Source: Deltaproteobacteria bacterium
GTDB lineage: Bacteria; Myxococcota_A; Polyangia; Nannocystales; Nannocystaceae
Direction: 5' to 3'
Length of the DNA: 64,000 nt
NCBI GenBank assembly: GCA_016709225.1
Contig: JADJEE010000001.1
Location: forward strand, 930,001-994,000
Below are positions 1 to 9,500 of the stretch, piece by piece. Within the stretch, counting starts at the first letter, position 1; the number at the start of each line of letters is the position of its first letter. A model generated the notes under the pieces. The model searched no databases, had not been told where the DNA came from, and saw only the letters and a list, made by a program, of their open reading frames with translations. The position numbers and the translations under genes are program-made.

Positions 1-760
1 CGATGCGCTCGGCGCAGGCCGGGTCTTCCTTGTCGGTGCAGCTGCCCCGCTCGTCGGGGTTGGTCGCGAGCGTGGTGTCGTTGTCGAACGCGAAGCGCTC
101 GCGCACGCGGGGGAAGTGCAGCCCGAAGCCGAGCTGGAACACGCCGCCGTCGTAGGCGATCGCGAAGGTCGCGTCCTGGCGCAGCGTGACCTGCCCGCCG
201 TTGGGCGCACAACGGCCCAGCCCGACGCGGAGGCAGCCACGATCCGGATCGGGCGCGAGGTGGTAGCGCAGCGTCGTCGCGCCGGTCGGCTGCATGCTGC
301 TGCCGAGGTCGTAGAAGCCCGCGCCGATCGTGATGGGATCGAAGTGGACCGAGCCGCCGATGAAGTAGCCGAAGCCGGGCTGCAGCAGCGAGGTCCTGCC
401 GCCGCCGGCCGCGGTGGGCGACCCGGTCGCGCCGTCGATCGCGAGCCGCTCGATGCGTTGCTGCTCGAGCACACCGGTCACGGCGACCTGGAAGGCGGTG
501 CCGCGGACGGCCCCGAGCATCGCGGGGTTGTGGTGCAGCGCCGTCACGGCCGGCGTGGCCGGCCCCTGGGCCCGCACGCCACCGAGCCGTGACGGTGCAC
601 GCGGCACCGCATGGGCCTCGGTCGCAACCGCGGCGGCCAAGGCCCACGCCACCGCGGCGGCCGCGACCGGCACGAGCCGGTACGACGGTGCGGGGCCGCG
701 CGTCGCCGGGCCGGTGGGCCGGCGTCGGTGCGCGCGTGCGCGGTGGCGGCCGGCGGGCAT
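1..760 (-). CDS. FadL/OmpP1-like outer-membrane protein, N-terminal part (runs off the window)
   Basis: The minus strand is open from an ATG at 760 to the window edge, and I translated it by hand. After a basic N-terminus there is a hydrophobic stretch with an AHA-type cleavage site (LVPVAAAAVAWALAAAVATE then AHA), which reads as an export signal. The mature part begins with a motif like those of the FadL/OmpP1 long-chain fatty acid transporter family (ALHHNPAMLGAVRGT, the family 'NPA' segment). Alternating Gly/aromatic strands such as GYFIGGSVHF and GFYDLGSS follow, as expected of a beta-barrel. Near the truncated edge is a short Cys-bearing acidic loop (CTDKEDPACAE). The likely role is outer-membrane uptake of hydrophobic compounds. 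The family call is inference from the N-terminal third only. No convincing Shine-Dalgarno precedes 760, so the exact start is uncertain. Confidence 0.7.
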   Translation of the reverse strand, partial: MPAGRHRARAHRRRPTGPATRGPAPSYRLVPVAAAAVAWALAAAVATEAHAVPRAPSRLGGVRAQGPATPAVTALHHNPAMLGAVRGTAFQVAVTGVLEQQRIERLAIDGATGSPTAAGGGRTSLLQPGFGYFIGGSVHFDPITIGAGFYDLGSSMQPTGATTLRYHLAPDPDRGCLRVGLGRCAPNGGQVTLRQDATFAIAYDGGVFQLGFGLHFPRVRERFAFDNDTTLATNPDERGSCTDKEDPACAERI

Positions 761-860
761 GCGCAAGGGGGGAGCATACCGGCAGCCGCGGCCGCCGGTG
801 AGCCGCGCGGTGGCTGCGGGATCATCGGCACCCGCTTGCGCACGGGAACATGCGGCAGGG

Positions 861-890
861 TTGACCCACCGCATCGCAAGACCCTAGGAT
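861..890 (+). promoter_or_regulatory. sigma70-like promoter for the FHA-recG unit
   Basis: TTGACC (861-866) and TAGGAT (885-890) are separated by 18 bp, giving 5/6 and 4/6 matches to the -35 and -10 consensus. They lie about 65 bp before the chosen ATG at 955. Because the -10 overlaps an in-frame upstream ATG at 889, the later start is preferred. This is prediction from sequence only. Confidence 0.5.
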
Positions 891-954
891 GCCGTCTGGG
901 AGCCCCGCGGTCGTCTCGCGGCCGGCCCCGATCGGGCATCACAGGCATCCATTC

Positions 955-1584
955 ATGGGACGTACGCTGCGTCAGTTCACCTGCCGGGACGATCTGTGGG
1001 ATCGCGTCGAAGCGCTGGCACAGCGACGTGGGATGAGCGCCGACGACGTGATCCAGGCCGCGCTCGTGCAGCTGTTCTCGCGGCGCAACGACGGCCACGC
1101 AACCGGCAACGCACCGCAGCAGGCCGCGGCCACGCCGGCCGCCGCGCGACCCGCCGCCGCACCGCCGCGCGCCGCCGCGGCCGCATCCCAGCGCGCCTCG
1201 GGGCCGGCCCCGGTCACGCCCCGGCCTGCGACCCCGCCGGGTCGTCTGCCGCCGCCGACCTCACGGGTCCCCGCGGCGGCCCCGGTCGCGTTGGTGCGTC
1301 CGCTGTACCTCTACTTCGAGGGCCAGGTCTACGAGGTCAACCAGGACCAGTTCGTGATCGGTCGCGGCTCGAAGTACAGCGACCTGCCGATCAAGGACGC
1401 CAACATCTCGCGACGCCACTGCGCGATCGTGCGGCGCAACGGGCAGTACTACATCAAGGATCTCGAGAGCACCAACGGCGTCGAGTTCAACGGACAGCGC
1501 GTGGACAACCACCTCATCCAAGAGGGCACCGTCTACCGCCTGTGTGATCACGAGCTGCGCTTCTCGTTCATCCCGCCGTCGTGA
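955..1584 (+). CDS. FHA-domain protein with ribbon-helix-helix-like N-terminus
   Basis: The 209-residue protein has three parts. Residues about 5-40 (DDLWDRVEALAQRRGMSADD...) look like a ribbon-helix-helix module. A long Ala/Pro-rich linker runs from about 45 to 110. The C-terminal FHA domain has the family signature: FVIGRG, then ISRRHC, then a LESTNGVEFNG loop carrying the phosphothreonine-binding Arg/Ser/Asn positions. FHA domains bind phosphothreonine peptides, so it probably links a Ser/Thr kinase to another target; if the RHH part is real, that target could be DNA. The ATG at 955 was chosen because an earlier in-frame ATG at 889 sits inside the predicted -10 box. The stop overlaps the recG start in a GTGA, so the two are translationally coupled. 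The partner kinase is unknown, but three kinases lie further along the window. Confidence 0.8.
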   Translation: MGRTLRQFTCRDDLWDRVEALAQRRGMSADDVIQAALVQLFSRRNDGHATGNAPQQAAATPAAARPAAAPPRAAAAASQRASGPAPVTPRPATPPGRLPPPTSRVPAAAPVALVRPLYLYFEGQVYEVNQDQFVIGRGSKYSDLPIKDANISRRHCAIVRRNGQYYIKDLESTNGVEFNGQRVDNHLIQEGTVYRLCDHELRFSFIPPS

Positions 1585-4076
1585 CCGGCTCCGCCGCGCA
1601 GCGCCGCGGTCGCGCGCACGATCCCGTCGCCCGCATGCGAGAGGCGCTGCGACCGGCGATGGCGGACGGATTCGCTGGTGTGCTGTTGCCGGAGGTGTTC
1701 GCGGCGATCGAGCGCGCGTGGCCGCCGTTCGCCGCGACGCTCACCGATGCGTCGCAGCGCGAGCGGGTCGCCGAGGCCCTCGCAGCGTGGCCCCACCAAG
1801 GTCGCCAGGATCGCGCGCAGCTCGTTGCCCGACTCGCGCGCATGGCCGCCGAGCAGGCCCAGCAGGGCGCGACGGCCCCGCCGAAGTCCAAGCCGGCGCG
1901 GGCGAAGGCTTCGCGCTCGCTCGGTCGCCGCGGTGCTGCGACGGCGCCGGCGGCCGACGATGCCGTCGCGACGAGCTCGGGCGCTGCGACCACGCTCGAC
2001 GTGCGTGACCTCGGGGTCGAGACGCTCGCGGGTGTGGGCCCGGCGACCGCGGCCAAGCTGCGTGCGCGCGGGCTCTCGACCCTCGAGGATCTGGTGCTGG
2101 TGCTGCCCGCGGGCTACATCGACCTGCGCAGCGATCGGCCGCCGTCGACCTGGCGCGACGGCGAGGTCATCACCTTCGTCGCCAACGTCCGTGGCCTGCG
2201 GCAGGGCTTCGCGCGGGGCCGCTTCGGCGCAACGATGGAGCTCGAGCGCGTCGCCGATGGTGAACGCATCAGCGCGCGATGGTTCGCGCCCGTCGGGGGC
2301 CTCGCGCAGTGGGCCCAGCGCGGCGAGGTTCGGGTGGTCGGCGCGGCGCGGATGGTCCAGGGCCGTTGGTCGCTCGCGCACCCGCAGCTGCGCGATCCAA
2401 CGCAGCCGCTGCCGAAGATCGCGGCGCGCTATCCCGCCGTCGAGGGCGTGCCAGCGGCGAGCTTCGCCCGGCTCGTGCGGGCTGCGCTCGCGCGCCTGCG
2501 CGAGGTCGGCGTGCCCGATCCATTGCCAGTGTCGCTGCGCGAGGCCCAGGGGCTGCCGAGCCTGGGCGAGGCGCTCGCGATGCTGCACGAGCCTGGCGAC
2601 GCGATCGACGACGACGCGCTCGCGAGCCTGCAGCGCGGCAGCTCACCCGGGCACCGCCGGCTCGCGTTCGACGAGTTCTTCTACGTGCAGCTCGCGTTGG
2701 GGCTCGAGCGCGCGCGCTACCAGGACGCTGCGACCGCGGTGTCGGTGCACGACGACGCAGCGGTGCGCGCTCGCTGTGACGCGGCGCTACCGTTTCGCAT
2801 GACCGCAGCGCAGCGACGCGTGGCCGACGAGCTGCTCGCCGACATGGCCGGCGCGCGACCGATGATGCGGCTCGTGCAGGGCGACGTCGGCAGTGGCAAG
2901 ACCGCGGTCGCGTTCGCGGCCGCGCTGGCGGTGGCCGCTGCGGGGGGCCAGAGCGCGATCATGGCCCCGACCGAGATCCTCGCCGAGCAGCACCTGCGCA
3001 CGCTGCAGCCGTGGTGCGAGCGCGCCGGCCTGTCGATCGGCCTCGTGACCGGCGCGCTCAAGGGTGGCGTGCGCGAGAGCAGGGTCGCGCTCGCGGCCGC
3101 TGGCGCGATCGATGTGCTGGTCGGCACCCACGCGCTGCTCACCAGCGACGTCGGCTTCGCGAGGCTGGGCCTGGTGGTGATCGACGAGCAGCATCGCTTC
3201 GGCGTCGAGCAGCGGGCCGCCCTGCGCAGCAAGGGCGAGCGGCCACACCTGCTGGTGATGACCGCGACCCCGATCCCACGCTCGATGGCGCTGGTCGCCT
3301 ACGGCGAGCTCGATCTCAGCGTCATCGACGAGCTGCCGCCGGGGCGCGAGCCGGCCGCGACCGAGATCCTGCTGGGCCCGCGGGCGCTGGCGGGCGCGCG
3401 GGCCCGCATCGCCGCGTGCGTCCGCGAGGGCGCGCAGGCGTTCGTGGTGTGTCCACTGGTCGAGGCCAGCGACGCGATCGACGTCAGCGACGTCGAGGCG
3501 GCGGCGGCGGCCTTGCGGGCGCTGCTGCCGGGTCACGAGGTCGGGGTCATCCATGGCCGCATGCCCAGCCGCGACAAGGATGCGATCATGCGCGCGTTCG
3601 CGGCCGGTGCGTTGACCGTGCTGGTCGCCACCACGGTGATCGAGGTCGGCGTCGACGTGCCCAGCGCGAAGGCCATCCTCGTGGAGCACGCCGAGCGTTT
3701 CGGGCTGGCGCAGCTGCATCAGCTGCGCGGGCGGGTCGGGCGCGGCGGCGGCACTGCGCGCTGCATCATCCACAGCGCTGCGACGACCGGCTCCGAGATC
3801 GCCGCGCGGCTGCAGGTGCTGGTCGATCATCACGACGGCTTCGCGGTTGCCGATGCCGACCTCGCATTGCGCGGGCCCGGCGAGGTGTTCGGCACCAAGC
3901 AGGCCGGCTCCCCCCGGCTGCGCACGGCGCTGCGGGGCAGCGACACGGTCGCTTGGCTGGTCGACGCACGGCGGGCGGCCGCGGACGCGATCGCACGGGC
4001 GCCCGCGCCCGAGCAGGCGCCGTGGGCCGCCGAGCTGGCGCGCCGCGCCGCCGCCGGGCTGTTCGGCGAAGCGTGA
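1581..4076 (+). CDS. recG: ATP-dependent DNA helicase RecG
   Basis: This 831-residue protein is a superfamily 2 helicase that remodels stalled forks and branched recombination intermediates. Walker A is GDVGSGKT at about residues 434-441, motif II is DEQH near 535-538, motif III is TATPIP, and the C-terminal helicase motifs (TTVIEVGVDVP, QLRGRVGRG) are intact. The wedge/OB region, preceded by a helix-hairpin-like segment (GVGPATAAKLRARGLSTLEDL), is also present. RecG is usually near 690 residues. The extra 130 or so here are an N-terminal extension with a basic, Ala-rich stretch, a form I associate with deltaproteobacterial relatives. The GTG start at 1581 overlaps the preceding FHA stop. An ATG at 1635 is an alternative start that would drop only 18 residues. 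Confidence 0.95.
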   Translation: MTGSAAQRRGRAHDPVARMREALRPAMADGFAGVLLPEVFAAIERAWPPFAATLTDASQRERVAEALAAWPHQGRQDRAQLVARLARMAAEQAQQGATAPPKSKPARAKASRSLGRRGAATAPAADDAVATSSGAATTLDVRDLGVETLAGVGPATAAKLRARGLSTLEDLVLVLPAGYIDLRSDRPPSTWRDGEVITFVANVRGLRQGFARGRFGATMELERVADGERISARWFAPVGGLAQWAQRGEVRVVGAARMVQGRWSLAHPQLRDPTQPLPKIAARYPAVEGVPAASFARLVRAALARLREVGVPDPLPVSLREAQGLPSLGEALAMLHEPGDAIDDDALASLQRGSSPGHRRLAFDEFFYVQLALGLERARYQDAATAVSVHDDAAVRARCDAALPFRMTAAQRRVADELLADMAGARPMMRLVQGDVGSGKTAVAFAAALAVAAAGGQSAIMAPTEILAEQHLRTLQPWCERAGLSIGLVTGALKGGVRESRVALAAAGAIDVLVGTHALLTSDVGFARLGLVVIDEQHRFGVEQRAALRSKGERPHLLVMTATPIPRSMALVAYGELDLSVIDELPPGREPAATEILLGPRALAGARARIAACVREGAQAFVVCPLVEASDAIDVSDVEAAAAALRALLPGHEVGVIHGRMPSRDKDAIMRAFAAGALTVLVATTVIEVGVDVPSAKAILVEHAERFGLAQLHQLRGRVGRGGGTARCIIHSAATTGSEIAARLQVLVDHHDGFAVADADLALRGPGEVFGTKQAGSPRLRTALRGSDTVAWLVDARRAAADAIARAPAPEQAPWAAELARRAAAGLFGEA

Positions 4077-4166
4077 GCCGACCGGTGCGGCGGACCCCGG
4101 CGTCGAGGGGCCAGGCGATCGCACGTGGCCCGCGGCACGGGCATGCGCTAAGAACGATCGGACGAG

Positions 4167-4409
4167 ATGGGCCGACTGCTGTGCCATTGCCTCGTGGTCG
4201 AGGAGGCCGAGGTGCGTCGCGCGATCCGTCAGGGCGCCCGCACGGTCGAGGATGTCACGGCGCGCTGCGAGGCCGGAGGTGGCTGCGGCAGCTGTCGCGC
4301 CGGCATCGCGGTGCTGCTCGAGGACGAGGCCCGCCGCGGCGCGCGAGCGACCGACGGCGAGGCCCTGCTGCGGCAGCTGGGGCTGTTCACCGAGCCCCGC
4401 GATCCGTGA
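4167..4409 (+). CDS. BFD-like [2Fe-2S] ferredoxin
   Basis: The 80-residue protein carries the BFD-like fold signature: CHC near the N-terminus (residues 6-8) and CGSC after the second helix. These four cysteines ligate a [2Fe-2S] cluster. Homologues include bacterioferritin-associated ferredoxin and the (2Fe-2S) domains of NirB- and NasB-type reductases. As a stand-alone protein it most likely passes electrons in iron mobilisation or to an unknown reductase. It starts about 90 bp after recG, and its stop overlaps the GTG of the next gene in GTGA. No bacterioferritin gene is visible nearby, so the partner is unknown. Confidence 0.8.
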   Translation: MGRLLCHCLVVEEAEVRRAIRQGARTVEDVTARCEAGGGCGSCRAGIAVLLEDEARRGARATDGEALLRQLGLFTEPRDP

Positions 4410-4945
4410 GCGTCGCAACGACGCCCGCGGCGGGGACGACCCACGCGGGCGGCGTGCGCGGAGGCGAGCGGAACGGGCGCGGATGGGCCGCGGCGGCCGT
4501 GCTCGCGCTCGCGCTCGCCACCATCGACGCGCTCGCGCCCGCGGTCGTCGTGCCGGCGCGCAGCGGCTGTCGCACCGCGGTGCGGATCGACGGCCTGCTG
4601 CGCTGTGACGACGAGATCGAAGCCGCGCTCGCAGCCGCTTGCGCGGAGGCGCCCGCAGGGCCGCCGCTGCGTGGTGGCGACGCCATCGTGCTCGCGACGT
4701 ACTGCCACGACGGCACCCGCGGCCGCATGCCCGCCGACGATCTGGCCGCGCTCGCACAGCCGGTCGACGTCAACACCGCCGGTGCCGACGAACTCGCGAG
4801 CCTGCCGGGCGTGGGACCTGCGATCGCGGCGCGCATCGTCGCGGGCCGGCCGTTCGTGTCGGTCGACGCACTGCTGCGCGTGCGCGGCATCGGCCCCAAG
4901 ACGCTCGCGCGGCTGCGCGTGCGTGCGCGGGTCTACGCCGACTGA
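4406..4945 (+). CDS. ComEA-like helix-hairpin-helix protein
   Basis: The 179-residue protein has a hydrophobic segment at about residues 28-48 that could be a membrane anchor or signal. A Cys-containing middle follows, then a C-terminal double helix-hairpin-helix of the ComEA class (VDVNTAGADELASLPGVGPA, then ALLRVRGIGPKTLARLR). ComEA proteins bind incoming DNA during natural transformation, so periplasmic DNA binding is the obvious guess; without comEC or comF nearby this remains inference. The GTG start at 4406 overlaps the ferredoxin stop. The 3' end overlaps the convergent pepP gene by 13 bp. Confidence 0.75.
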   Translation: MSVATTPAAGTTHAGGVRGGERNGRGWAAAAVLALALATIDALAPAVVVPARSGCRTAVRIDGLLRCDDEIEAALAAACAEAPAGPPLRGGDAIVLATYCHDGTRGRMPADDLAALAQPVDVNTAGADELASLPGVGPAIAARIVAGRPFVSVDALLRVRGIGPKTLARLRVRARVYAD

Positions 4946-6270
4946 CCGACGATGGCCTCGAGCTCGTCGACGTCCTTGGGCGCGCGCCAGGTCAGCACCT
5001 CGGGCCCCTGCGCGCACACCAGCACGTCGTCCTCGATGCGGACCCCGACCCCGCGCAGCTCCGCCGGCGCGCGCTCGTCGTGGGCACCGATGTAGAGCCC
5101 GGGCTCGACCGTCAGCACGAAGCCGGGCTCGAGCGGCCGCGGTCGCCGCTGCAGCGTGTAGTAGCCGGCATCGTGCACGTCGGCGCCGAGCCAGTGGCTG
5201 CTGCGGTGCATGTACCAGCGCTTGTAGTGCTCGTGCTCGAGCGCCGCGTCGACGGTGTCGTCGAGCAGGCCCAGGCTCGCGAGGCCCTCGCACAGCACCC
5301 GCAAGCAGCAGTGGTGGATGGCGTCGATGTCGGAGCCCACCTCGGCCTTCGCGATGCCGGCGCGGTTGGCCGCGAGCACGATCTGGTAGAGATCGCGCTG
5401 CGCCGGCGTGAAGCGCCCGCCGACCGGTACCGTGCGCGTGATGTCGGCGGCGAACAGATCGACCTCGGCGCCGGCGTCGACCAGCATGAGCTCGCCGTCG
5501 CGGAGCTGGGCGTCGTTGTCGACGTAGTGGAGGATGCACGCGTTGTCGCCCCCGCCAACGATGGAGCCGTACGCGGGGCCATCGGCGCCCGCGCGGCGGA
5601 AGCGGTACTCGAGCAGGGCCTCGATCTCGTACTCGAACATGCCCGGTCGGAGCGCGCGCATGGCCGCGACGTGGGCGTCGACGCTGATGTCGATCGCGCG
5701 GCGCAGGCTCGCGAGCGCGGCGTCGTCCTTGCGGATGCGATCCTCGCCGACGCTCGCGCGGGCGTCGCAGATCAGCTCTGGTGGGGTTTCCCCCCAGCGA
5801 TTGCGGCGGCGCAGGTGGTCGATCGCGCGCAGCACGGCCTGGTCGAGCGCGCGCCAGCGCCCCAGCGGCGTGTGGACCGATGCGGCACCGTCGAGCAGCT
5901 TGGGCAGCCGCTCGGCGAGCTCTCCGATCGGGAACGCAGCATCGGCGCCGTGGCGATCCCGGGCGCCCTCGGGTCCGATGCGCCGCCCGCTCCACACCTC
6001 CGCCTCGGGATCGCGTGGGCGCACGAACAGCACGAAGTGCGGCTCGGCGAACGCGCGCACGACCGCGACTGCGCCCGGTTCGCGCACACCGGTGAGGTAG
6101 TGGAAGTCGGAGTCGGGACGGAAGCGGAACTCGGTGTCGTTGCTGCGCGTGCGCAGCTCGCCGCCGTACAGCACCAGCGCACCCCCCTGCAGCGCGGCGG
6201 CGATGCGGGCGCGGCGTGCCGCGAAGACCGGGGCCGACGGGTCGGGGGGCGTCATCGTGCAGCGGATCAT
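4933..6270 (-). CDS. pepP: Xaa-Pro aminopeptidase (aminopeptidase P, M24B)
   Basis: The 445-residue enzyme removes N-terminal residues that precede proline. The N-terminal creatinase-like domain (FHYLTGVREPGAVAVV) is followed by the pita-bread catalytic domain. The metal ligands are recognisable: the Asp pair in LVDAGAEVDLFAADITRT, a His in the HRSSHWLGADVHD region, and the Glu residues in TVEPGLYIG and VRIEDDVLV. Length is normal for bacterial PepP. I chose the ATG at 6270 (MIRCTM...); the ATG at 6255 is equally possible. The frame continues open upstream, but that part is Arg-rich with no family similarity. The gene is convergent with the ComEA-like gene and divergent from the glutamate dehydrogenase gene. 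Confidence 0.92.
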   Translation of the reverse strand: MIRCTMTPPDPSAPVFAARRARIAAALQGGALVLYGGELRTRSNDTEFRFRPDSDFHYLTGVREPGAVAVVRAFAEPHFVLFVRPRDPEAEVWSGRRIGPEGARDRHGADAAFPIGELAERLPKLLDGAASVHTPLGRWRALDQAVLRAIDHLRRRNRWGETPPELICDARASVGEDRIRKDDAALASLRRAIDISVDAHVAAMRALRPGMFEYEIEALLEYRFRRAGADGPAYGSIVGGGDNACILHYVDNDAQLRDGELMLVDAGAEVDLFAADITRTVPVGGRFTPAQRDLYQIVLAANRAGIAKAEVGSDIDAIHHCCLRVLCEGLASLGLLDDTVDAALEHEHYKRWYMHRSSHWLGADVHDAGYYTLQRRPRPLEPGFVLTVEPGLYIGAHDERAPAELRGVGVRIEDDVLVCAQGPEVLTWRAPKDVDELEAIVGQSA

Positions 6271-6586
6271 CGCAGAGCGCGGCGGTGCTCGACCAGACCA
6301 GGGTGGGCGCCCCCCTCGAGCGCGCCGTGCAGCAGCGTGCGCAGCGCGTCTGCGGATCGTGTGGGCGCGCACTGTCCCGCATCCGGCCGAAAGTCTGGAG
6401 CGTGCGGCGGCGATGTCCGGCAGCGATGGGCGACGACGACGGCACCGTGTTCGACCAACCGCTGGCGTTCGTGTGGCCGCTGGCCGGGCCGTTCGGCGCG
6501 CTCGTGCTGTCGGCGATGGCGTGGCTGTCGATCTGAACGCCCGCCCACCGGTCGGGCCGTCGGGTGGTGTTGCGGACGGCTGCGGG
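6271..6586. other. divergent intergenic region between pepP and the glutamate dehydrogenase gene
   Basis: The 316 bp must hold both upstream regions. No clean -35/-10 pair stands out. The only coding candidate is the small open frame at 6426-6536, listed separately. Confidence 0.5.
6426..6536 (+). CDS. possible 36-residue membrane miniprotein
   Basis: The short frame starts MGDDDGTVFDQPLAFVWPLA and ends in a hydrophobic stretch of about 24 residues rich in Leu, Ala, Phe and Trp. Third positions are G/C in all but one codon, as in the real genes nearby, whereas the same frame upstream of the ATG loses that bias. There is no Shine-Dalgarno. It could be a single-pass inner-membrane miniprotein, or chance in a GC-rich spacer. 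Confidence 0.35.
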   Translation: MGDDDGTVFDQPLAFVWPLAGPFGALVLSAMAWLSI

Positions 6587-9500
6587 ATGCAGGAATGTTC
6601 GGCGCAGATGTTCGCCCGCCAGCAAACGAGTCGCCTCGTCCACGATGTGCAGCAGTCGCTCGCGAGTTACCAGCCCCGCCGCGCGGGCCTCGATCGCGAG
6701 CAGCTCGGAGGGCTCGCGAAGGCCGTGCTCGCGTCGGTCGACGTGCGTGATCTTCGAGGCCTCGACAGTGCGCAGCTGCTGCCGCAGCTCGAGTCGATGC
6801 TGACGGCGATCGAGCAGCGCAAGCGCGACGAGATCAAGGTCTCGCTGCAGTACGAGGAGGGCATCGACGCGCTGGTCGTCGAGACCTGCCTCGAGGATCA
6901 GCCGTTCTTGGTCTCGACGCTGCGCGCCGCGCTGGCCAGCGAGCACTACGACGTGCGCCGCTTCATGAACGCGGTCGTGAAGATCCGCCGCGACGCCGGC
7001 GGCAAGCTGCTCGCCATCGGCACCGGCACGCCGGAGTCGGTGATGCGCGTGGAGGTCGGCCTCGCCGGTGGCAGCGCGGGTCGTGACGGCGGTGGCGTGC
7101 CGCAGGGGCTCGCCGCGCGCATCGAGCATCGCCTGCGACTGGCGCAGGCCATGGTCACCGACTTCGGGACCATGAAGGAGATCATCAAGCGACAGGCCGA
7201 CGCCTACTACGCGGCGGCGCACGCCTGCAGCGGCGAGGAGGCGGCGGCGCTGCACGACGCCGAGGCGCTGCTGCGCTGGCTGTGCGAGGAGAATACCGTC
7301 GTGCTCGGCGTCGAGGAGTACGACGTCCACGGCGAGCCGATCGGCGTGCATGGCACCAGCCGCGTCGCTCGCCCGACGCGTGATCGTGGCGTCATCACGG
7401 CCGCCGCCCGCGGCGAGGGCCGCCTGGTTCGCTTCATGCGGAGCGCCGAGGAGTCGCCGGTGCACCGCGCCGGCAAGCCCGGCCACTTCTTCGTCACCCG
7501 CTTTGGTGACGACGCGCGGCCGTGCGGCACGCTGCTCATCGACGCGCTGTTCACCTACAAGGCGCTGCACACTCCGCCCGAGCAGATCCCCATCGCGCAC
7601 ACCGTGCTCAAGTCGTTGCTCGCGGAGCGCCAGGCCGGCGCCGACTCCGATCGCGGCAAGAACATCACCAACGCGTTCAACTCGCTGCCGCTCGAGTACC
7701 TGCTGTCCGAGGATCGCGACGCCATCTGGGAGCTGACCGACCGCATCCTGCGTGCCGAGGCCGAGGGCGGCAGCGACGTACACATCCGCGTCGGCGAGAA
7801 CGGTCGCTTCGCGTTCGTGTTCGTCGCACTGCCGCGGTGGCAGTTCAGCGAAGAGCTGCGCATGCAGGTGCAGAACGTCGTGCTCGAGGCGCTGTCGGGC
7901 ACCTACGCCGACTACGGCGTGTACATCGATCGTTACGACAACGCGGTCATCCACTTCTACGTCACCGGCGTCGGGCCGCTGCAGAGCATCGACACCGAGG
8001 ACCTGCGCAGCCGCGTGCTGGTGTTCGCCCGCTCGTGGACCGATCGCCTGCGCGAGGCGCTGGGCGGCATCGCCGATGGCACGCGGCTCGAGGAGCTCTT
8101 CGACCTCTACGAGGACGCGTTCACCGACGAGCACAAGCGGCGCTGCGGCGTCGGCCGCATCCGCGACGACATCCGCTGCCTCGAGGCGCTGCGGGCGGGC
8201 GCATCGATCGACTGCGATCTCTACGTCTCGGAGTTCTCCGAGCACCCCGGCAGCCTCAACCTGCGCATCTTCTCGCGCCAGGCGCTGAACTTGAGCCGCG
8301 AGCTGCCCGTGCTCAGTCACTTCGGCTTCGAGGTCATCGACGAGTACAGCCGCGACGTCACGCTGCCGGGGCTGCCGGCGGTCGACATGGACAACTTCCG
8401 CATCGACGTCCGTGATGACCGCATCGGCCAGGTGATGGCGCGTCGTCGCAACATCACCGAGGCGCTGCGCGAGGTGTTCGCCGGTCGCTGCGGCGACGAC
8501 GATCTCAACCGCCTGGTGGTGGTCAGCGACCTGACCTCCCACGACGTCGAGATCCTGCGCGCGTTCGTGGCCTACCTGCACCAGCTGTCGCTGCCGTTCA
8601 GCGACGACCTCGTGCGGCAGACCCTCGTCGATCACCCGAACGTCGCCGAGGAGTTCATCGACTGGTTGAGCGCGCGCTTCGACCCCGAGGTCGCCAGCGA
8701 GGCCGCCGCCGCCGAGAGCGACGCGGCGCTCGAGACCGCCCTGCGCGAGGTCACCGACTACACCGCCGACCGCGTGCTGCAGGCGATCGCCGAGGCCATT
8801 CGCGCCACCCGGCGCACCAATGCCTGGGTTGCCGACGTCGCCGGCGGTCAGCCGCTGGCGTTCAAGATCGCGTCGGGCGAGCTGTCGTTCGGCCCCGAGC
8901 CCAAGCCGATGCGCGAGATCTGGGTCTACCACCGCGACTTCGAGGGCGTGCACCTGCGCGGCGGTCGGGTCGCCCGCGGCGGCCTGCGCTTCTCCGATCG
9001 TCCCGACGACTTCCGCACCGAGATCCACGGGCTGATGTCGACGCAGATGGTGAAGAACGTCGTGATCGTCCCGATGGGTGCCAAGGGCGGCTTCGTGCTG
9101 CGTCACCCGCCGTCGGACCGCGACGAGCTGCGCGCCGCCGGCGACTTCTACTACGAGAAGTTCGTGCGCGCGCTGCTGTCGGTCACCGACAACCTCGTCG
9201 ACGGCCAGGCCGTGACGCCGCGCGGCATCCTCCTCTACAAGGAGGGCACCGATCCGTACCTCGTGGTCGCGGCCGACAAGGGCACCGCGCACATGAGCGA
9301 CACCGCCAACCGCGTCAGCGCCGAGCACGGCTTCTGGCTCGACGACGCGTTCGCCTCGGGCGGCTCGGCCGGCTACGACCACAAGGTCACCGGCATCACC
9401 GCCCGCGGCGCGTGGGAGGCCACCAAGCGCAGCTTCCGGGAGATGGGCGTCGACCCCGAGCGCGACGTCATCACCTGCTGTGGCGTCGGTGACATGAGCG

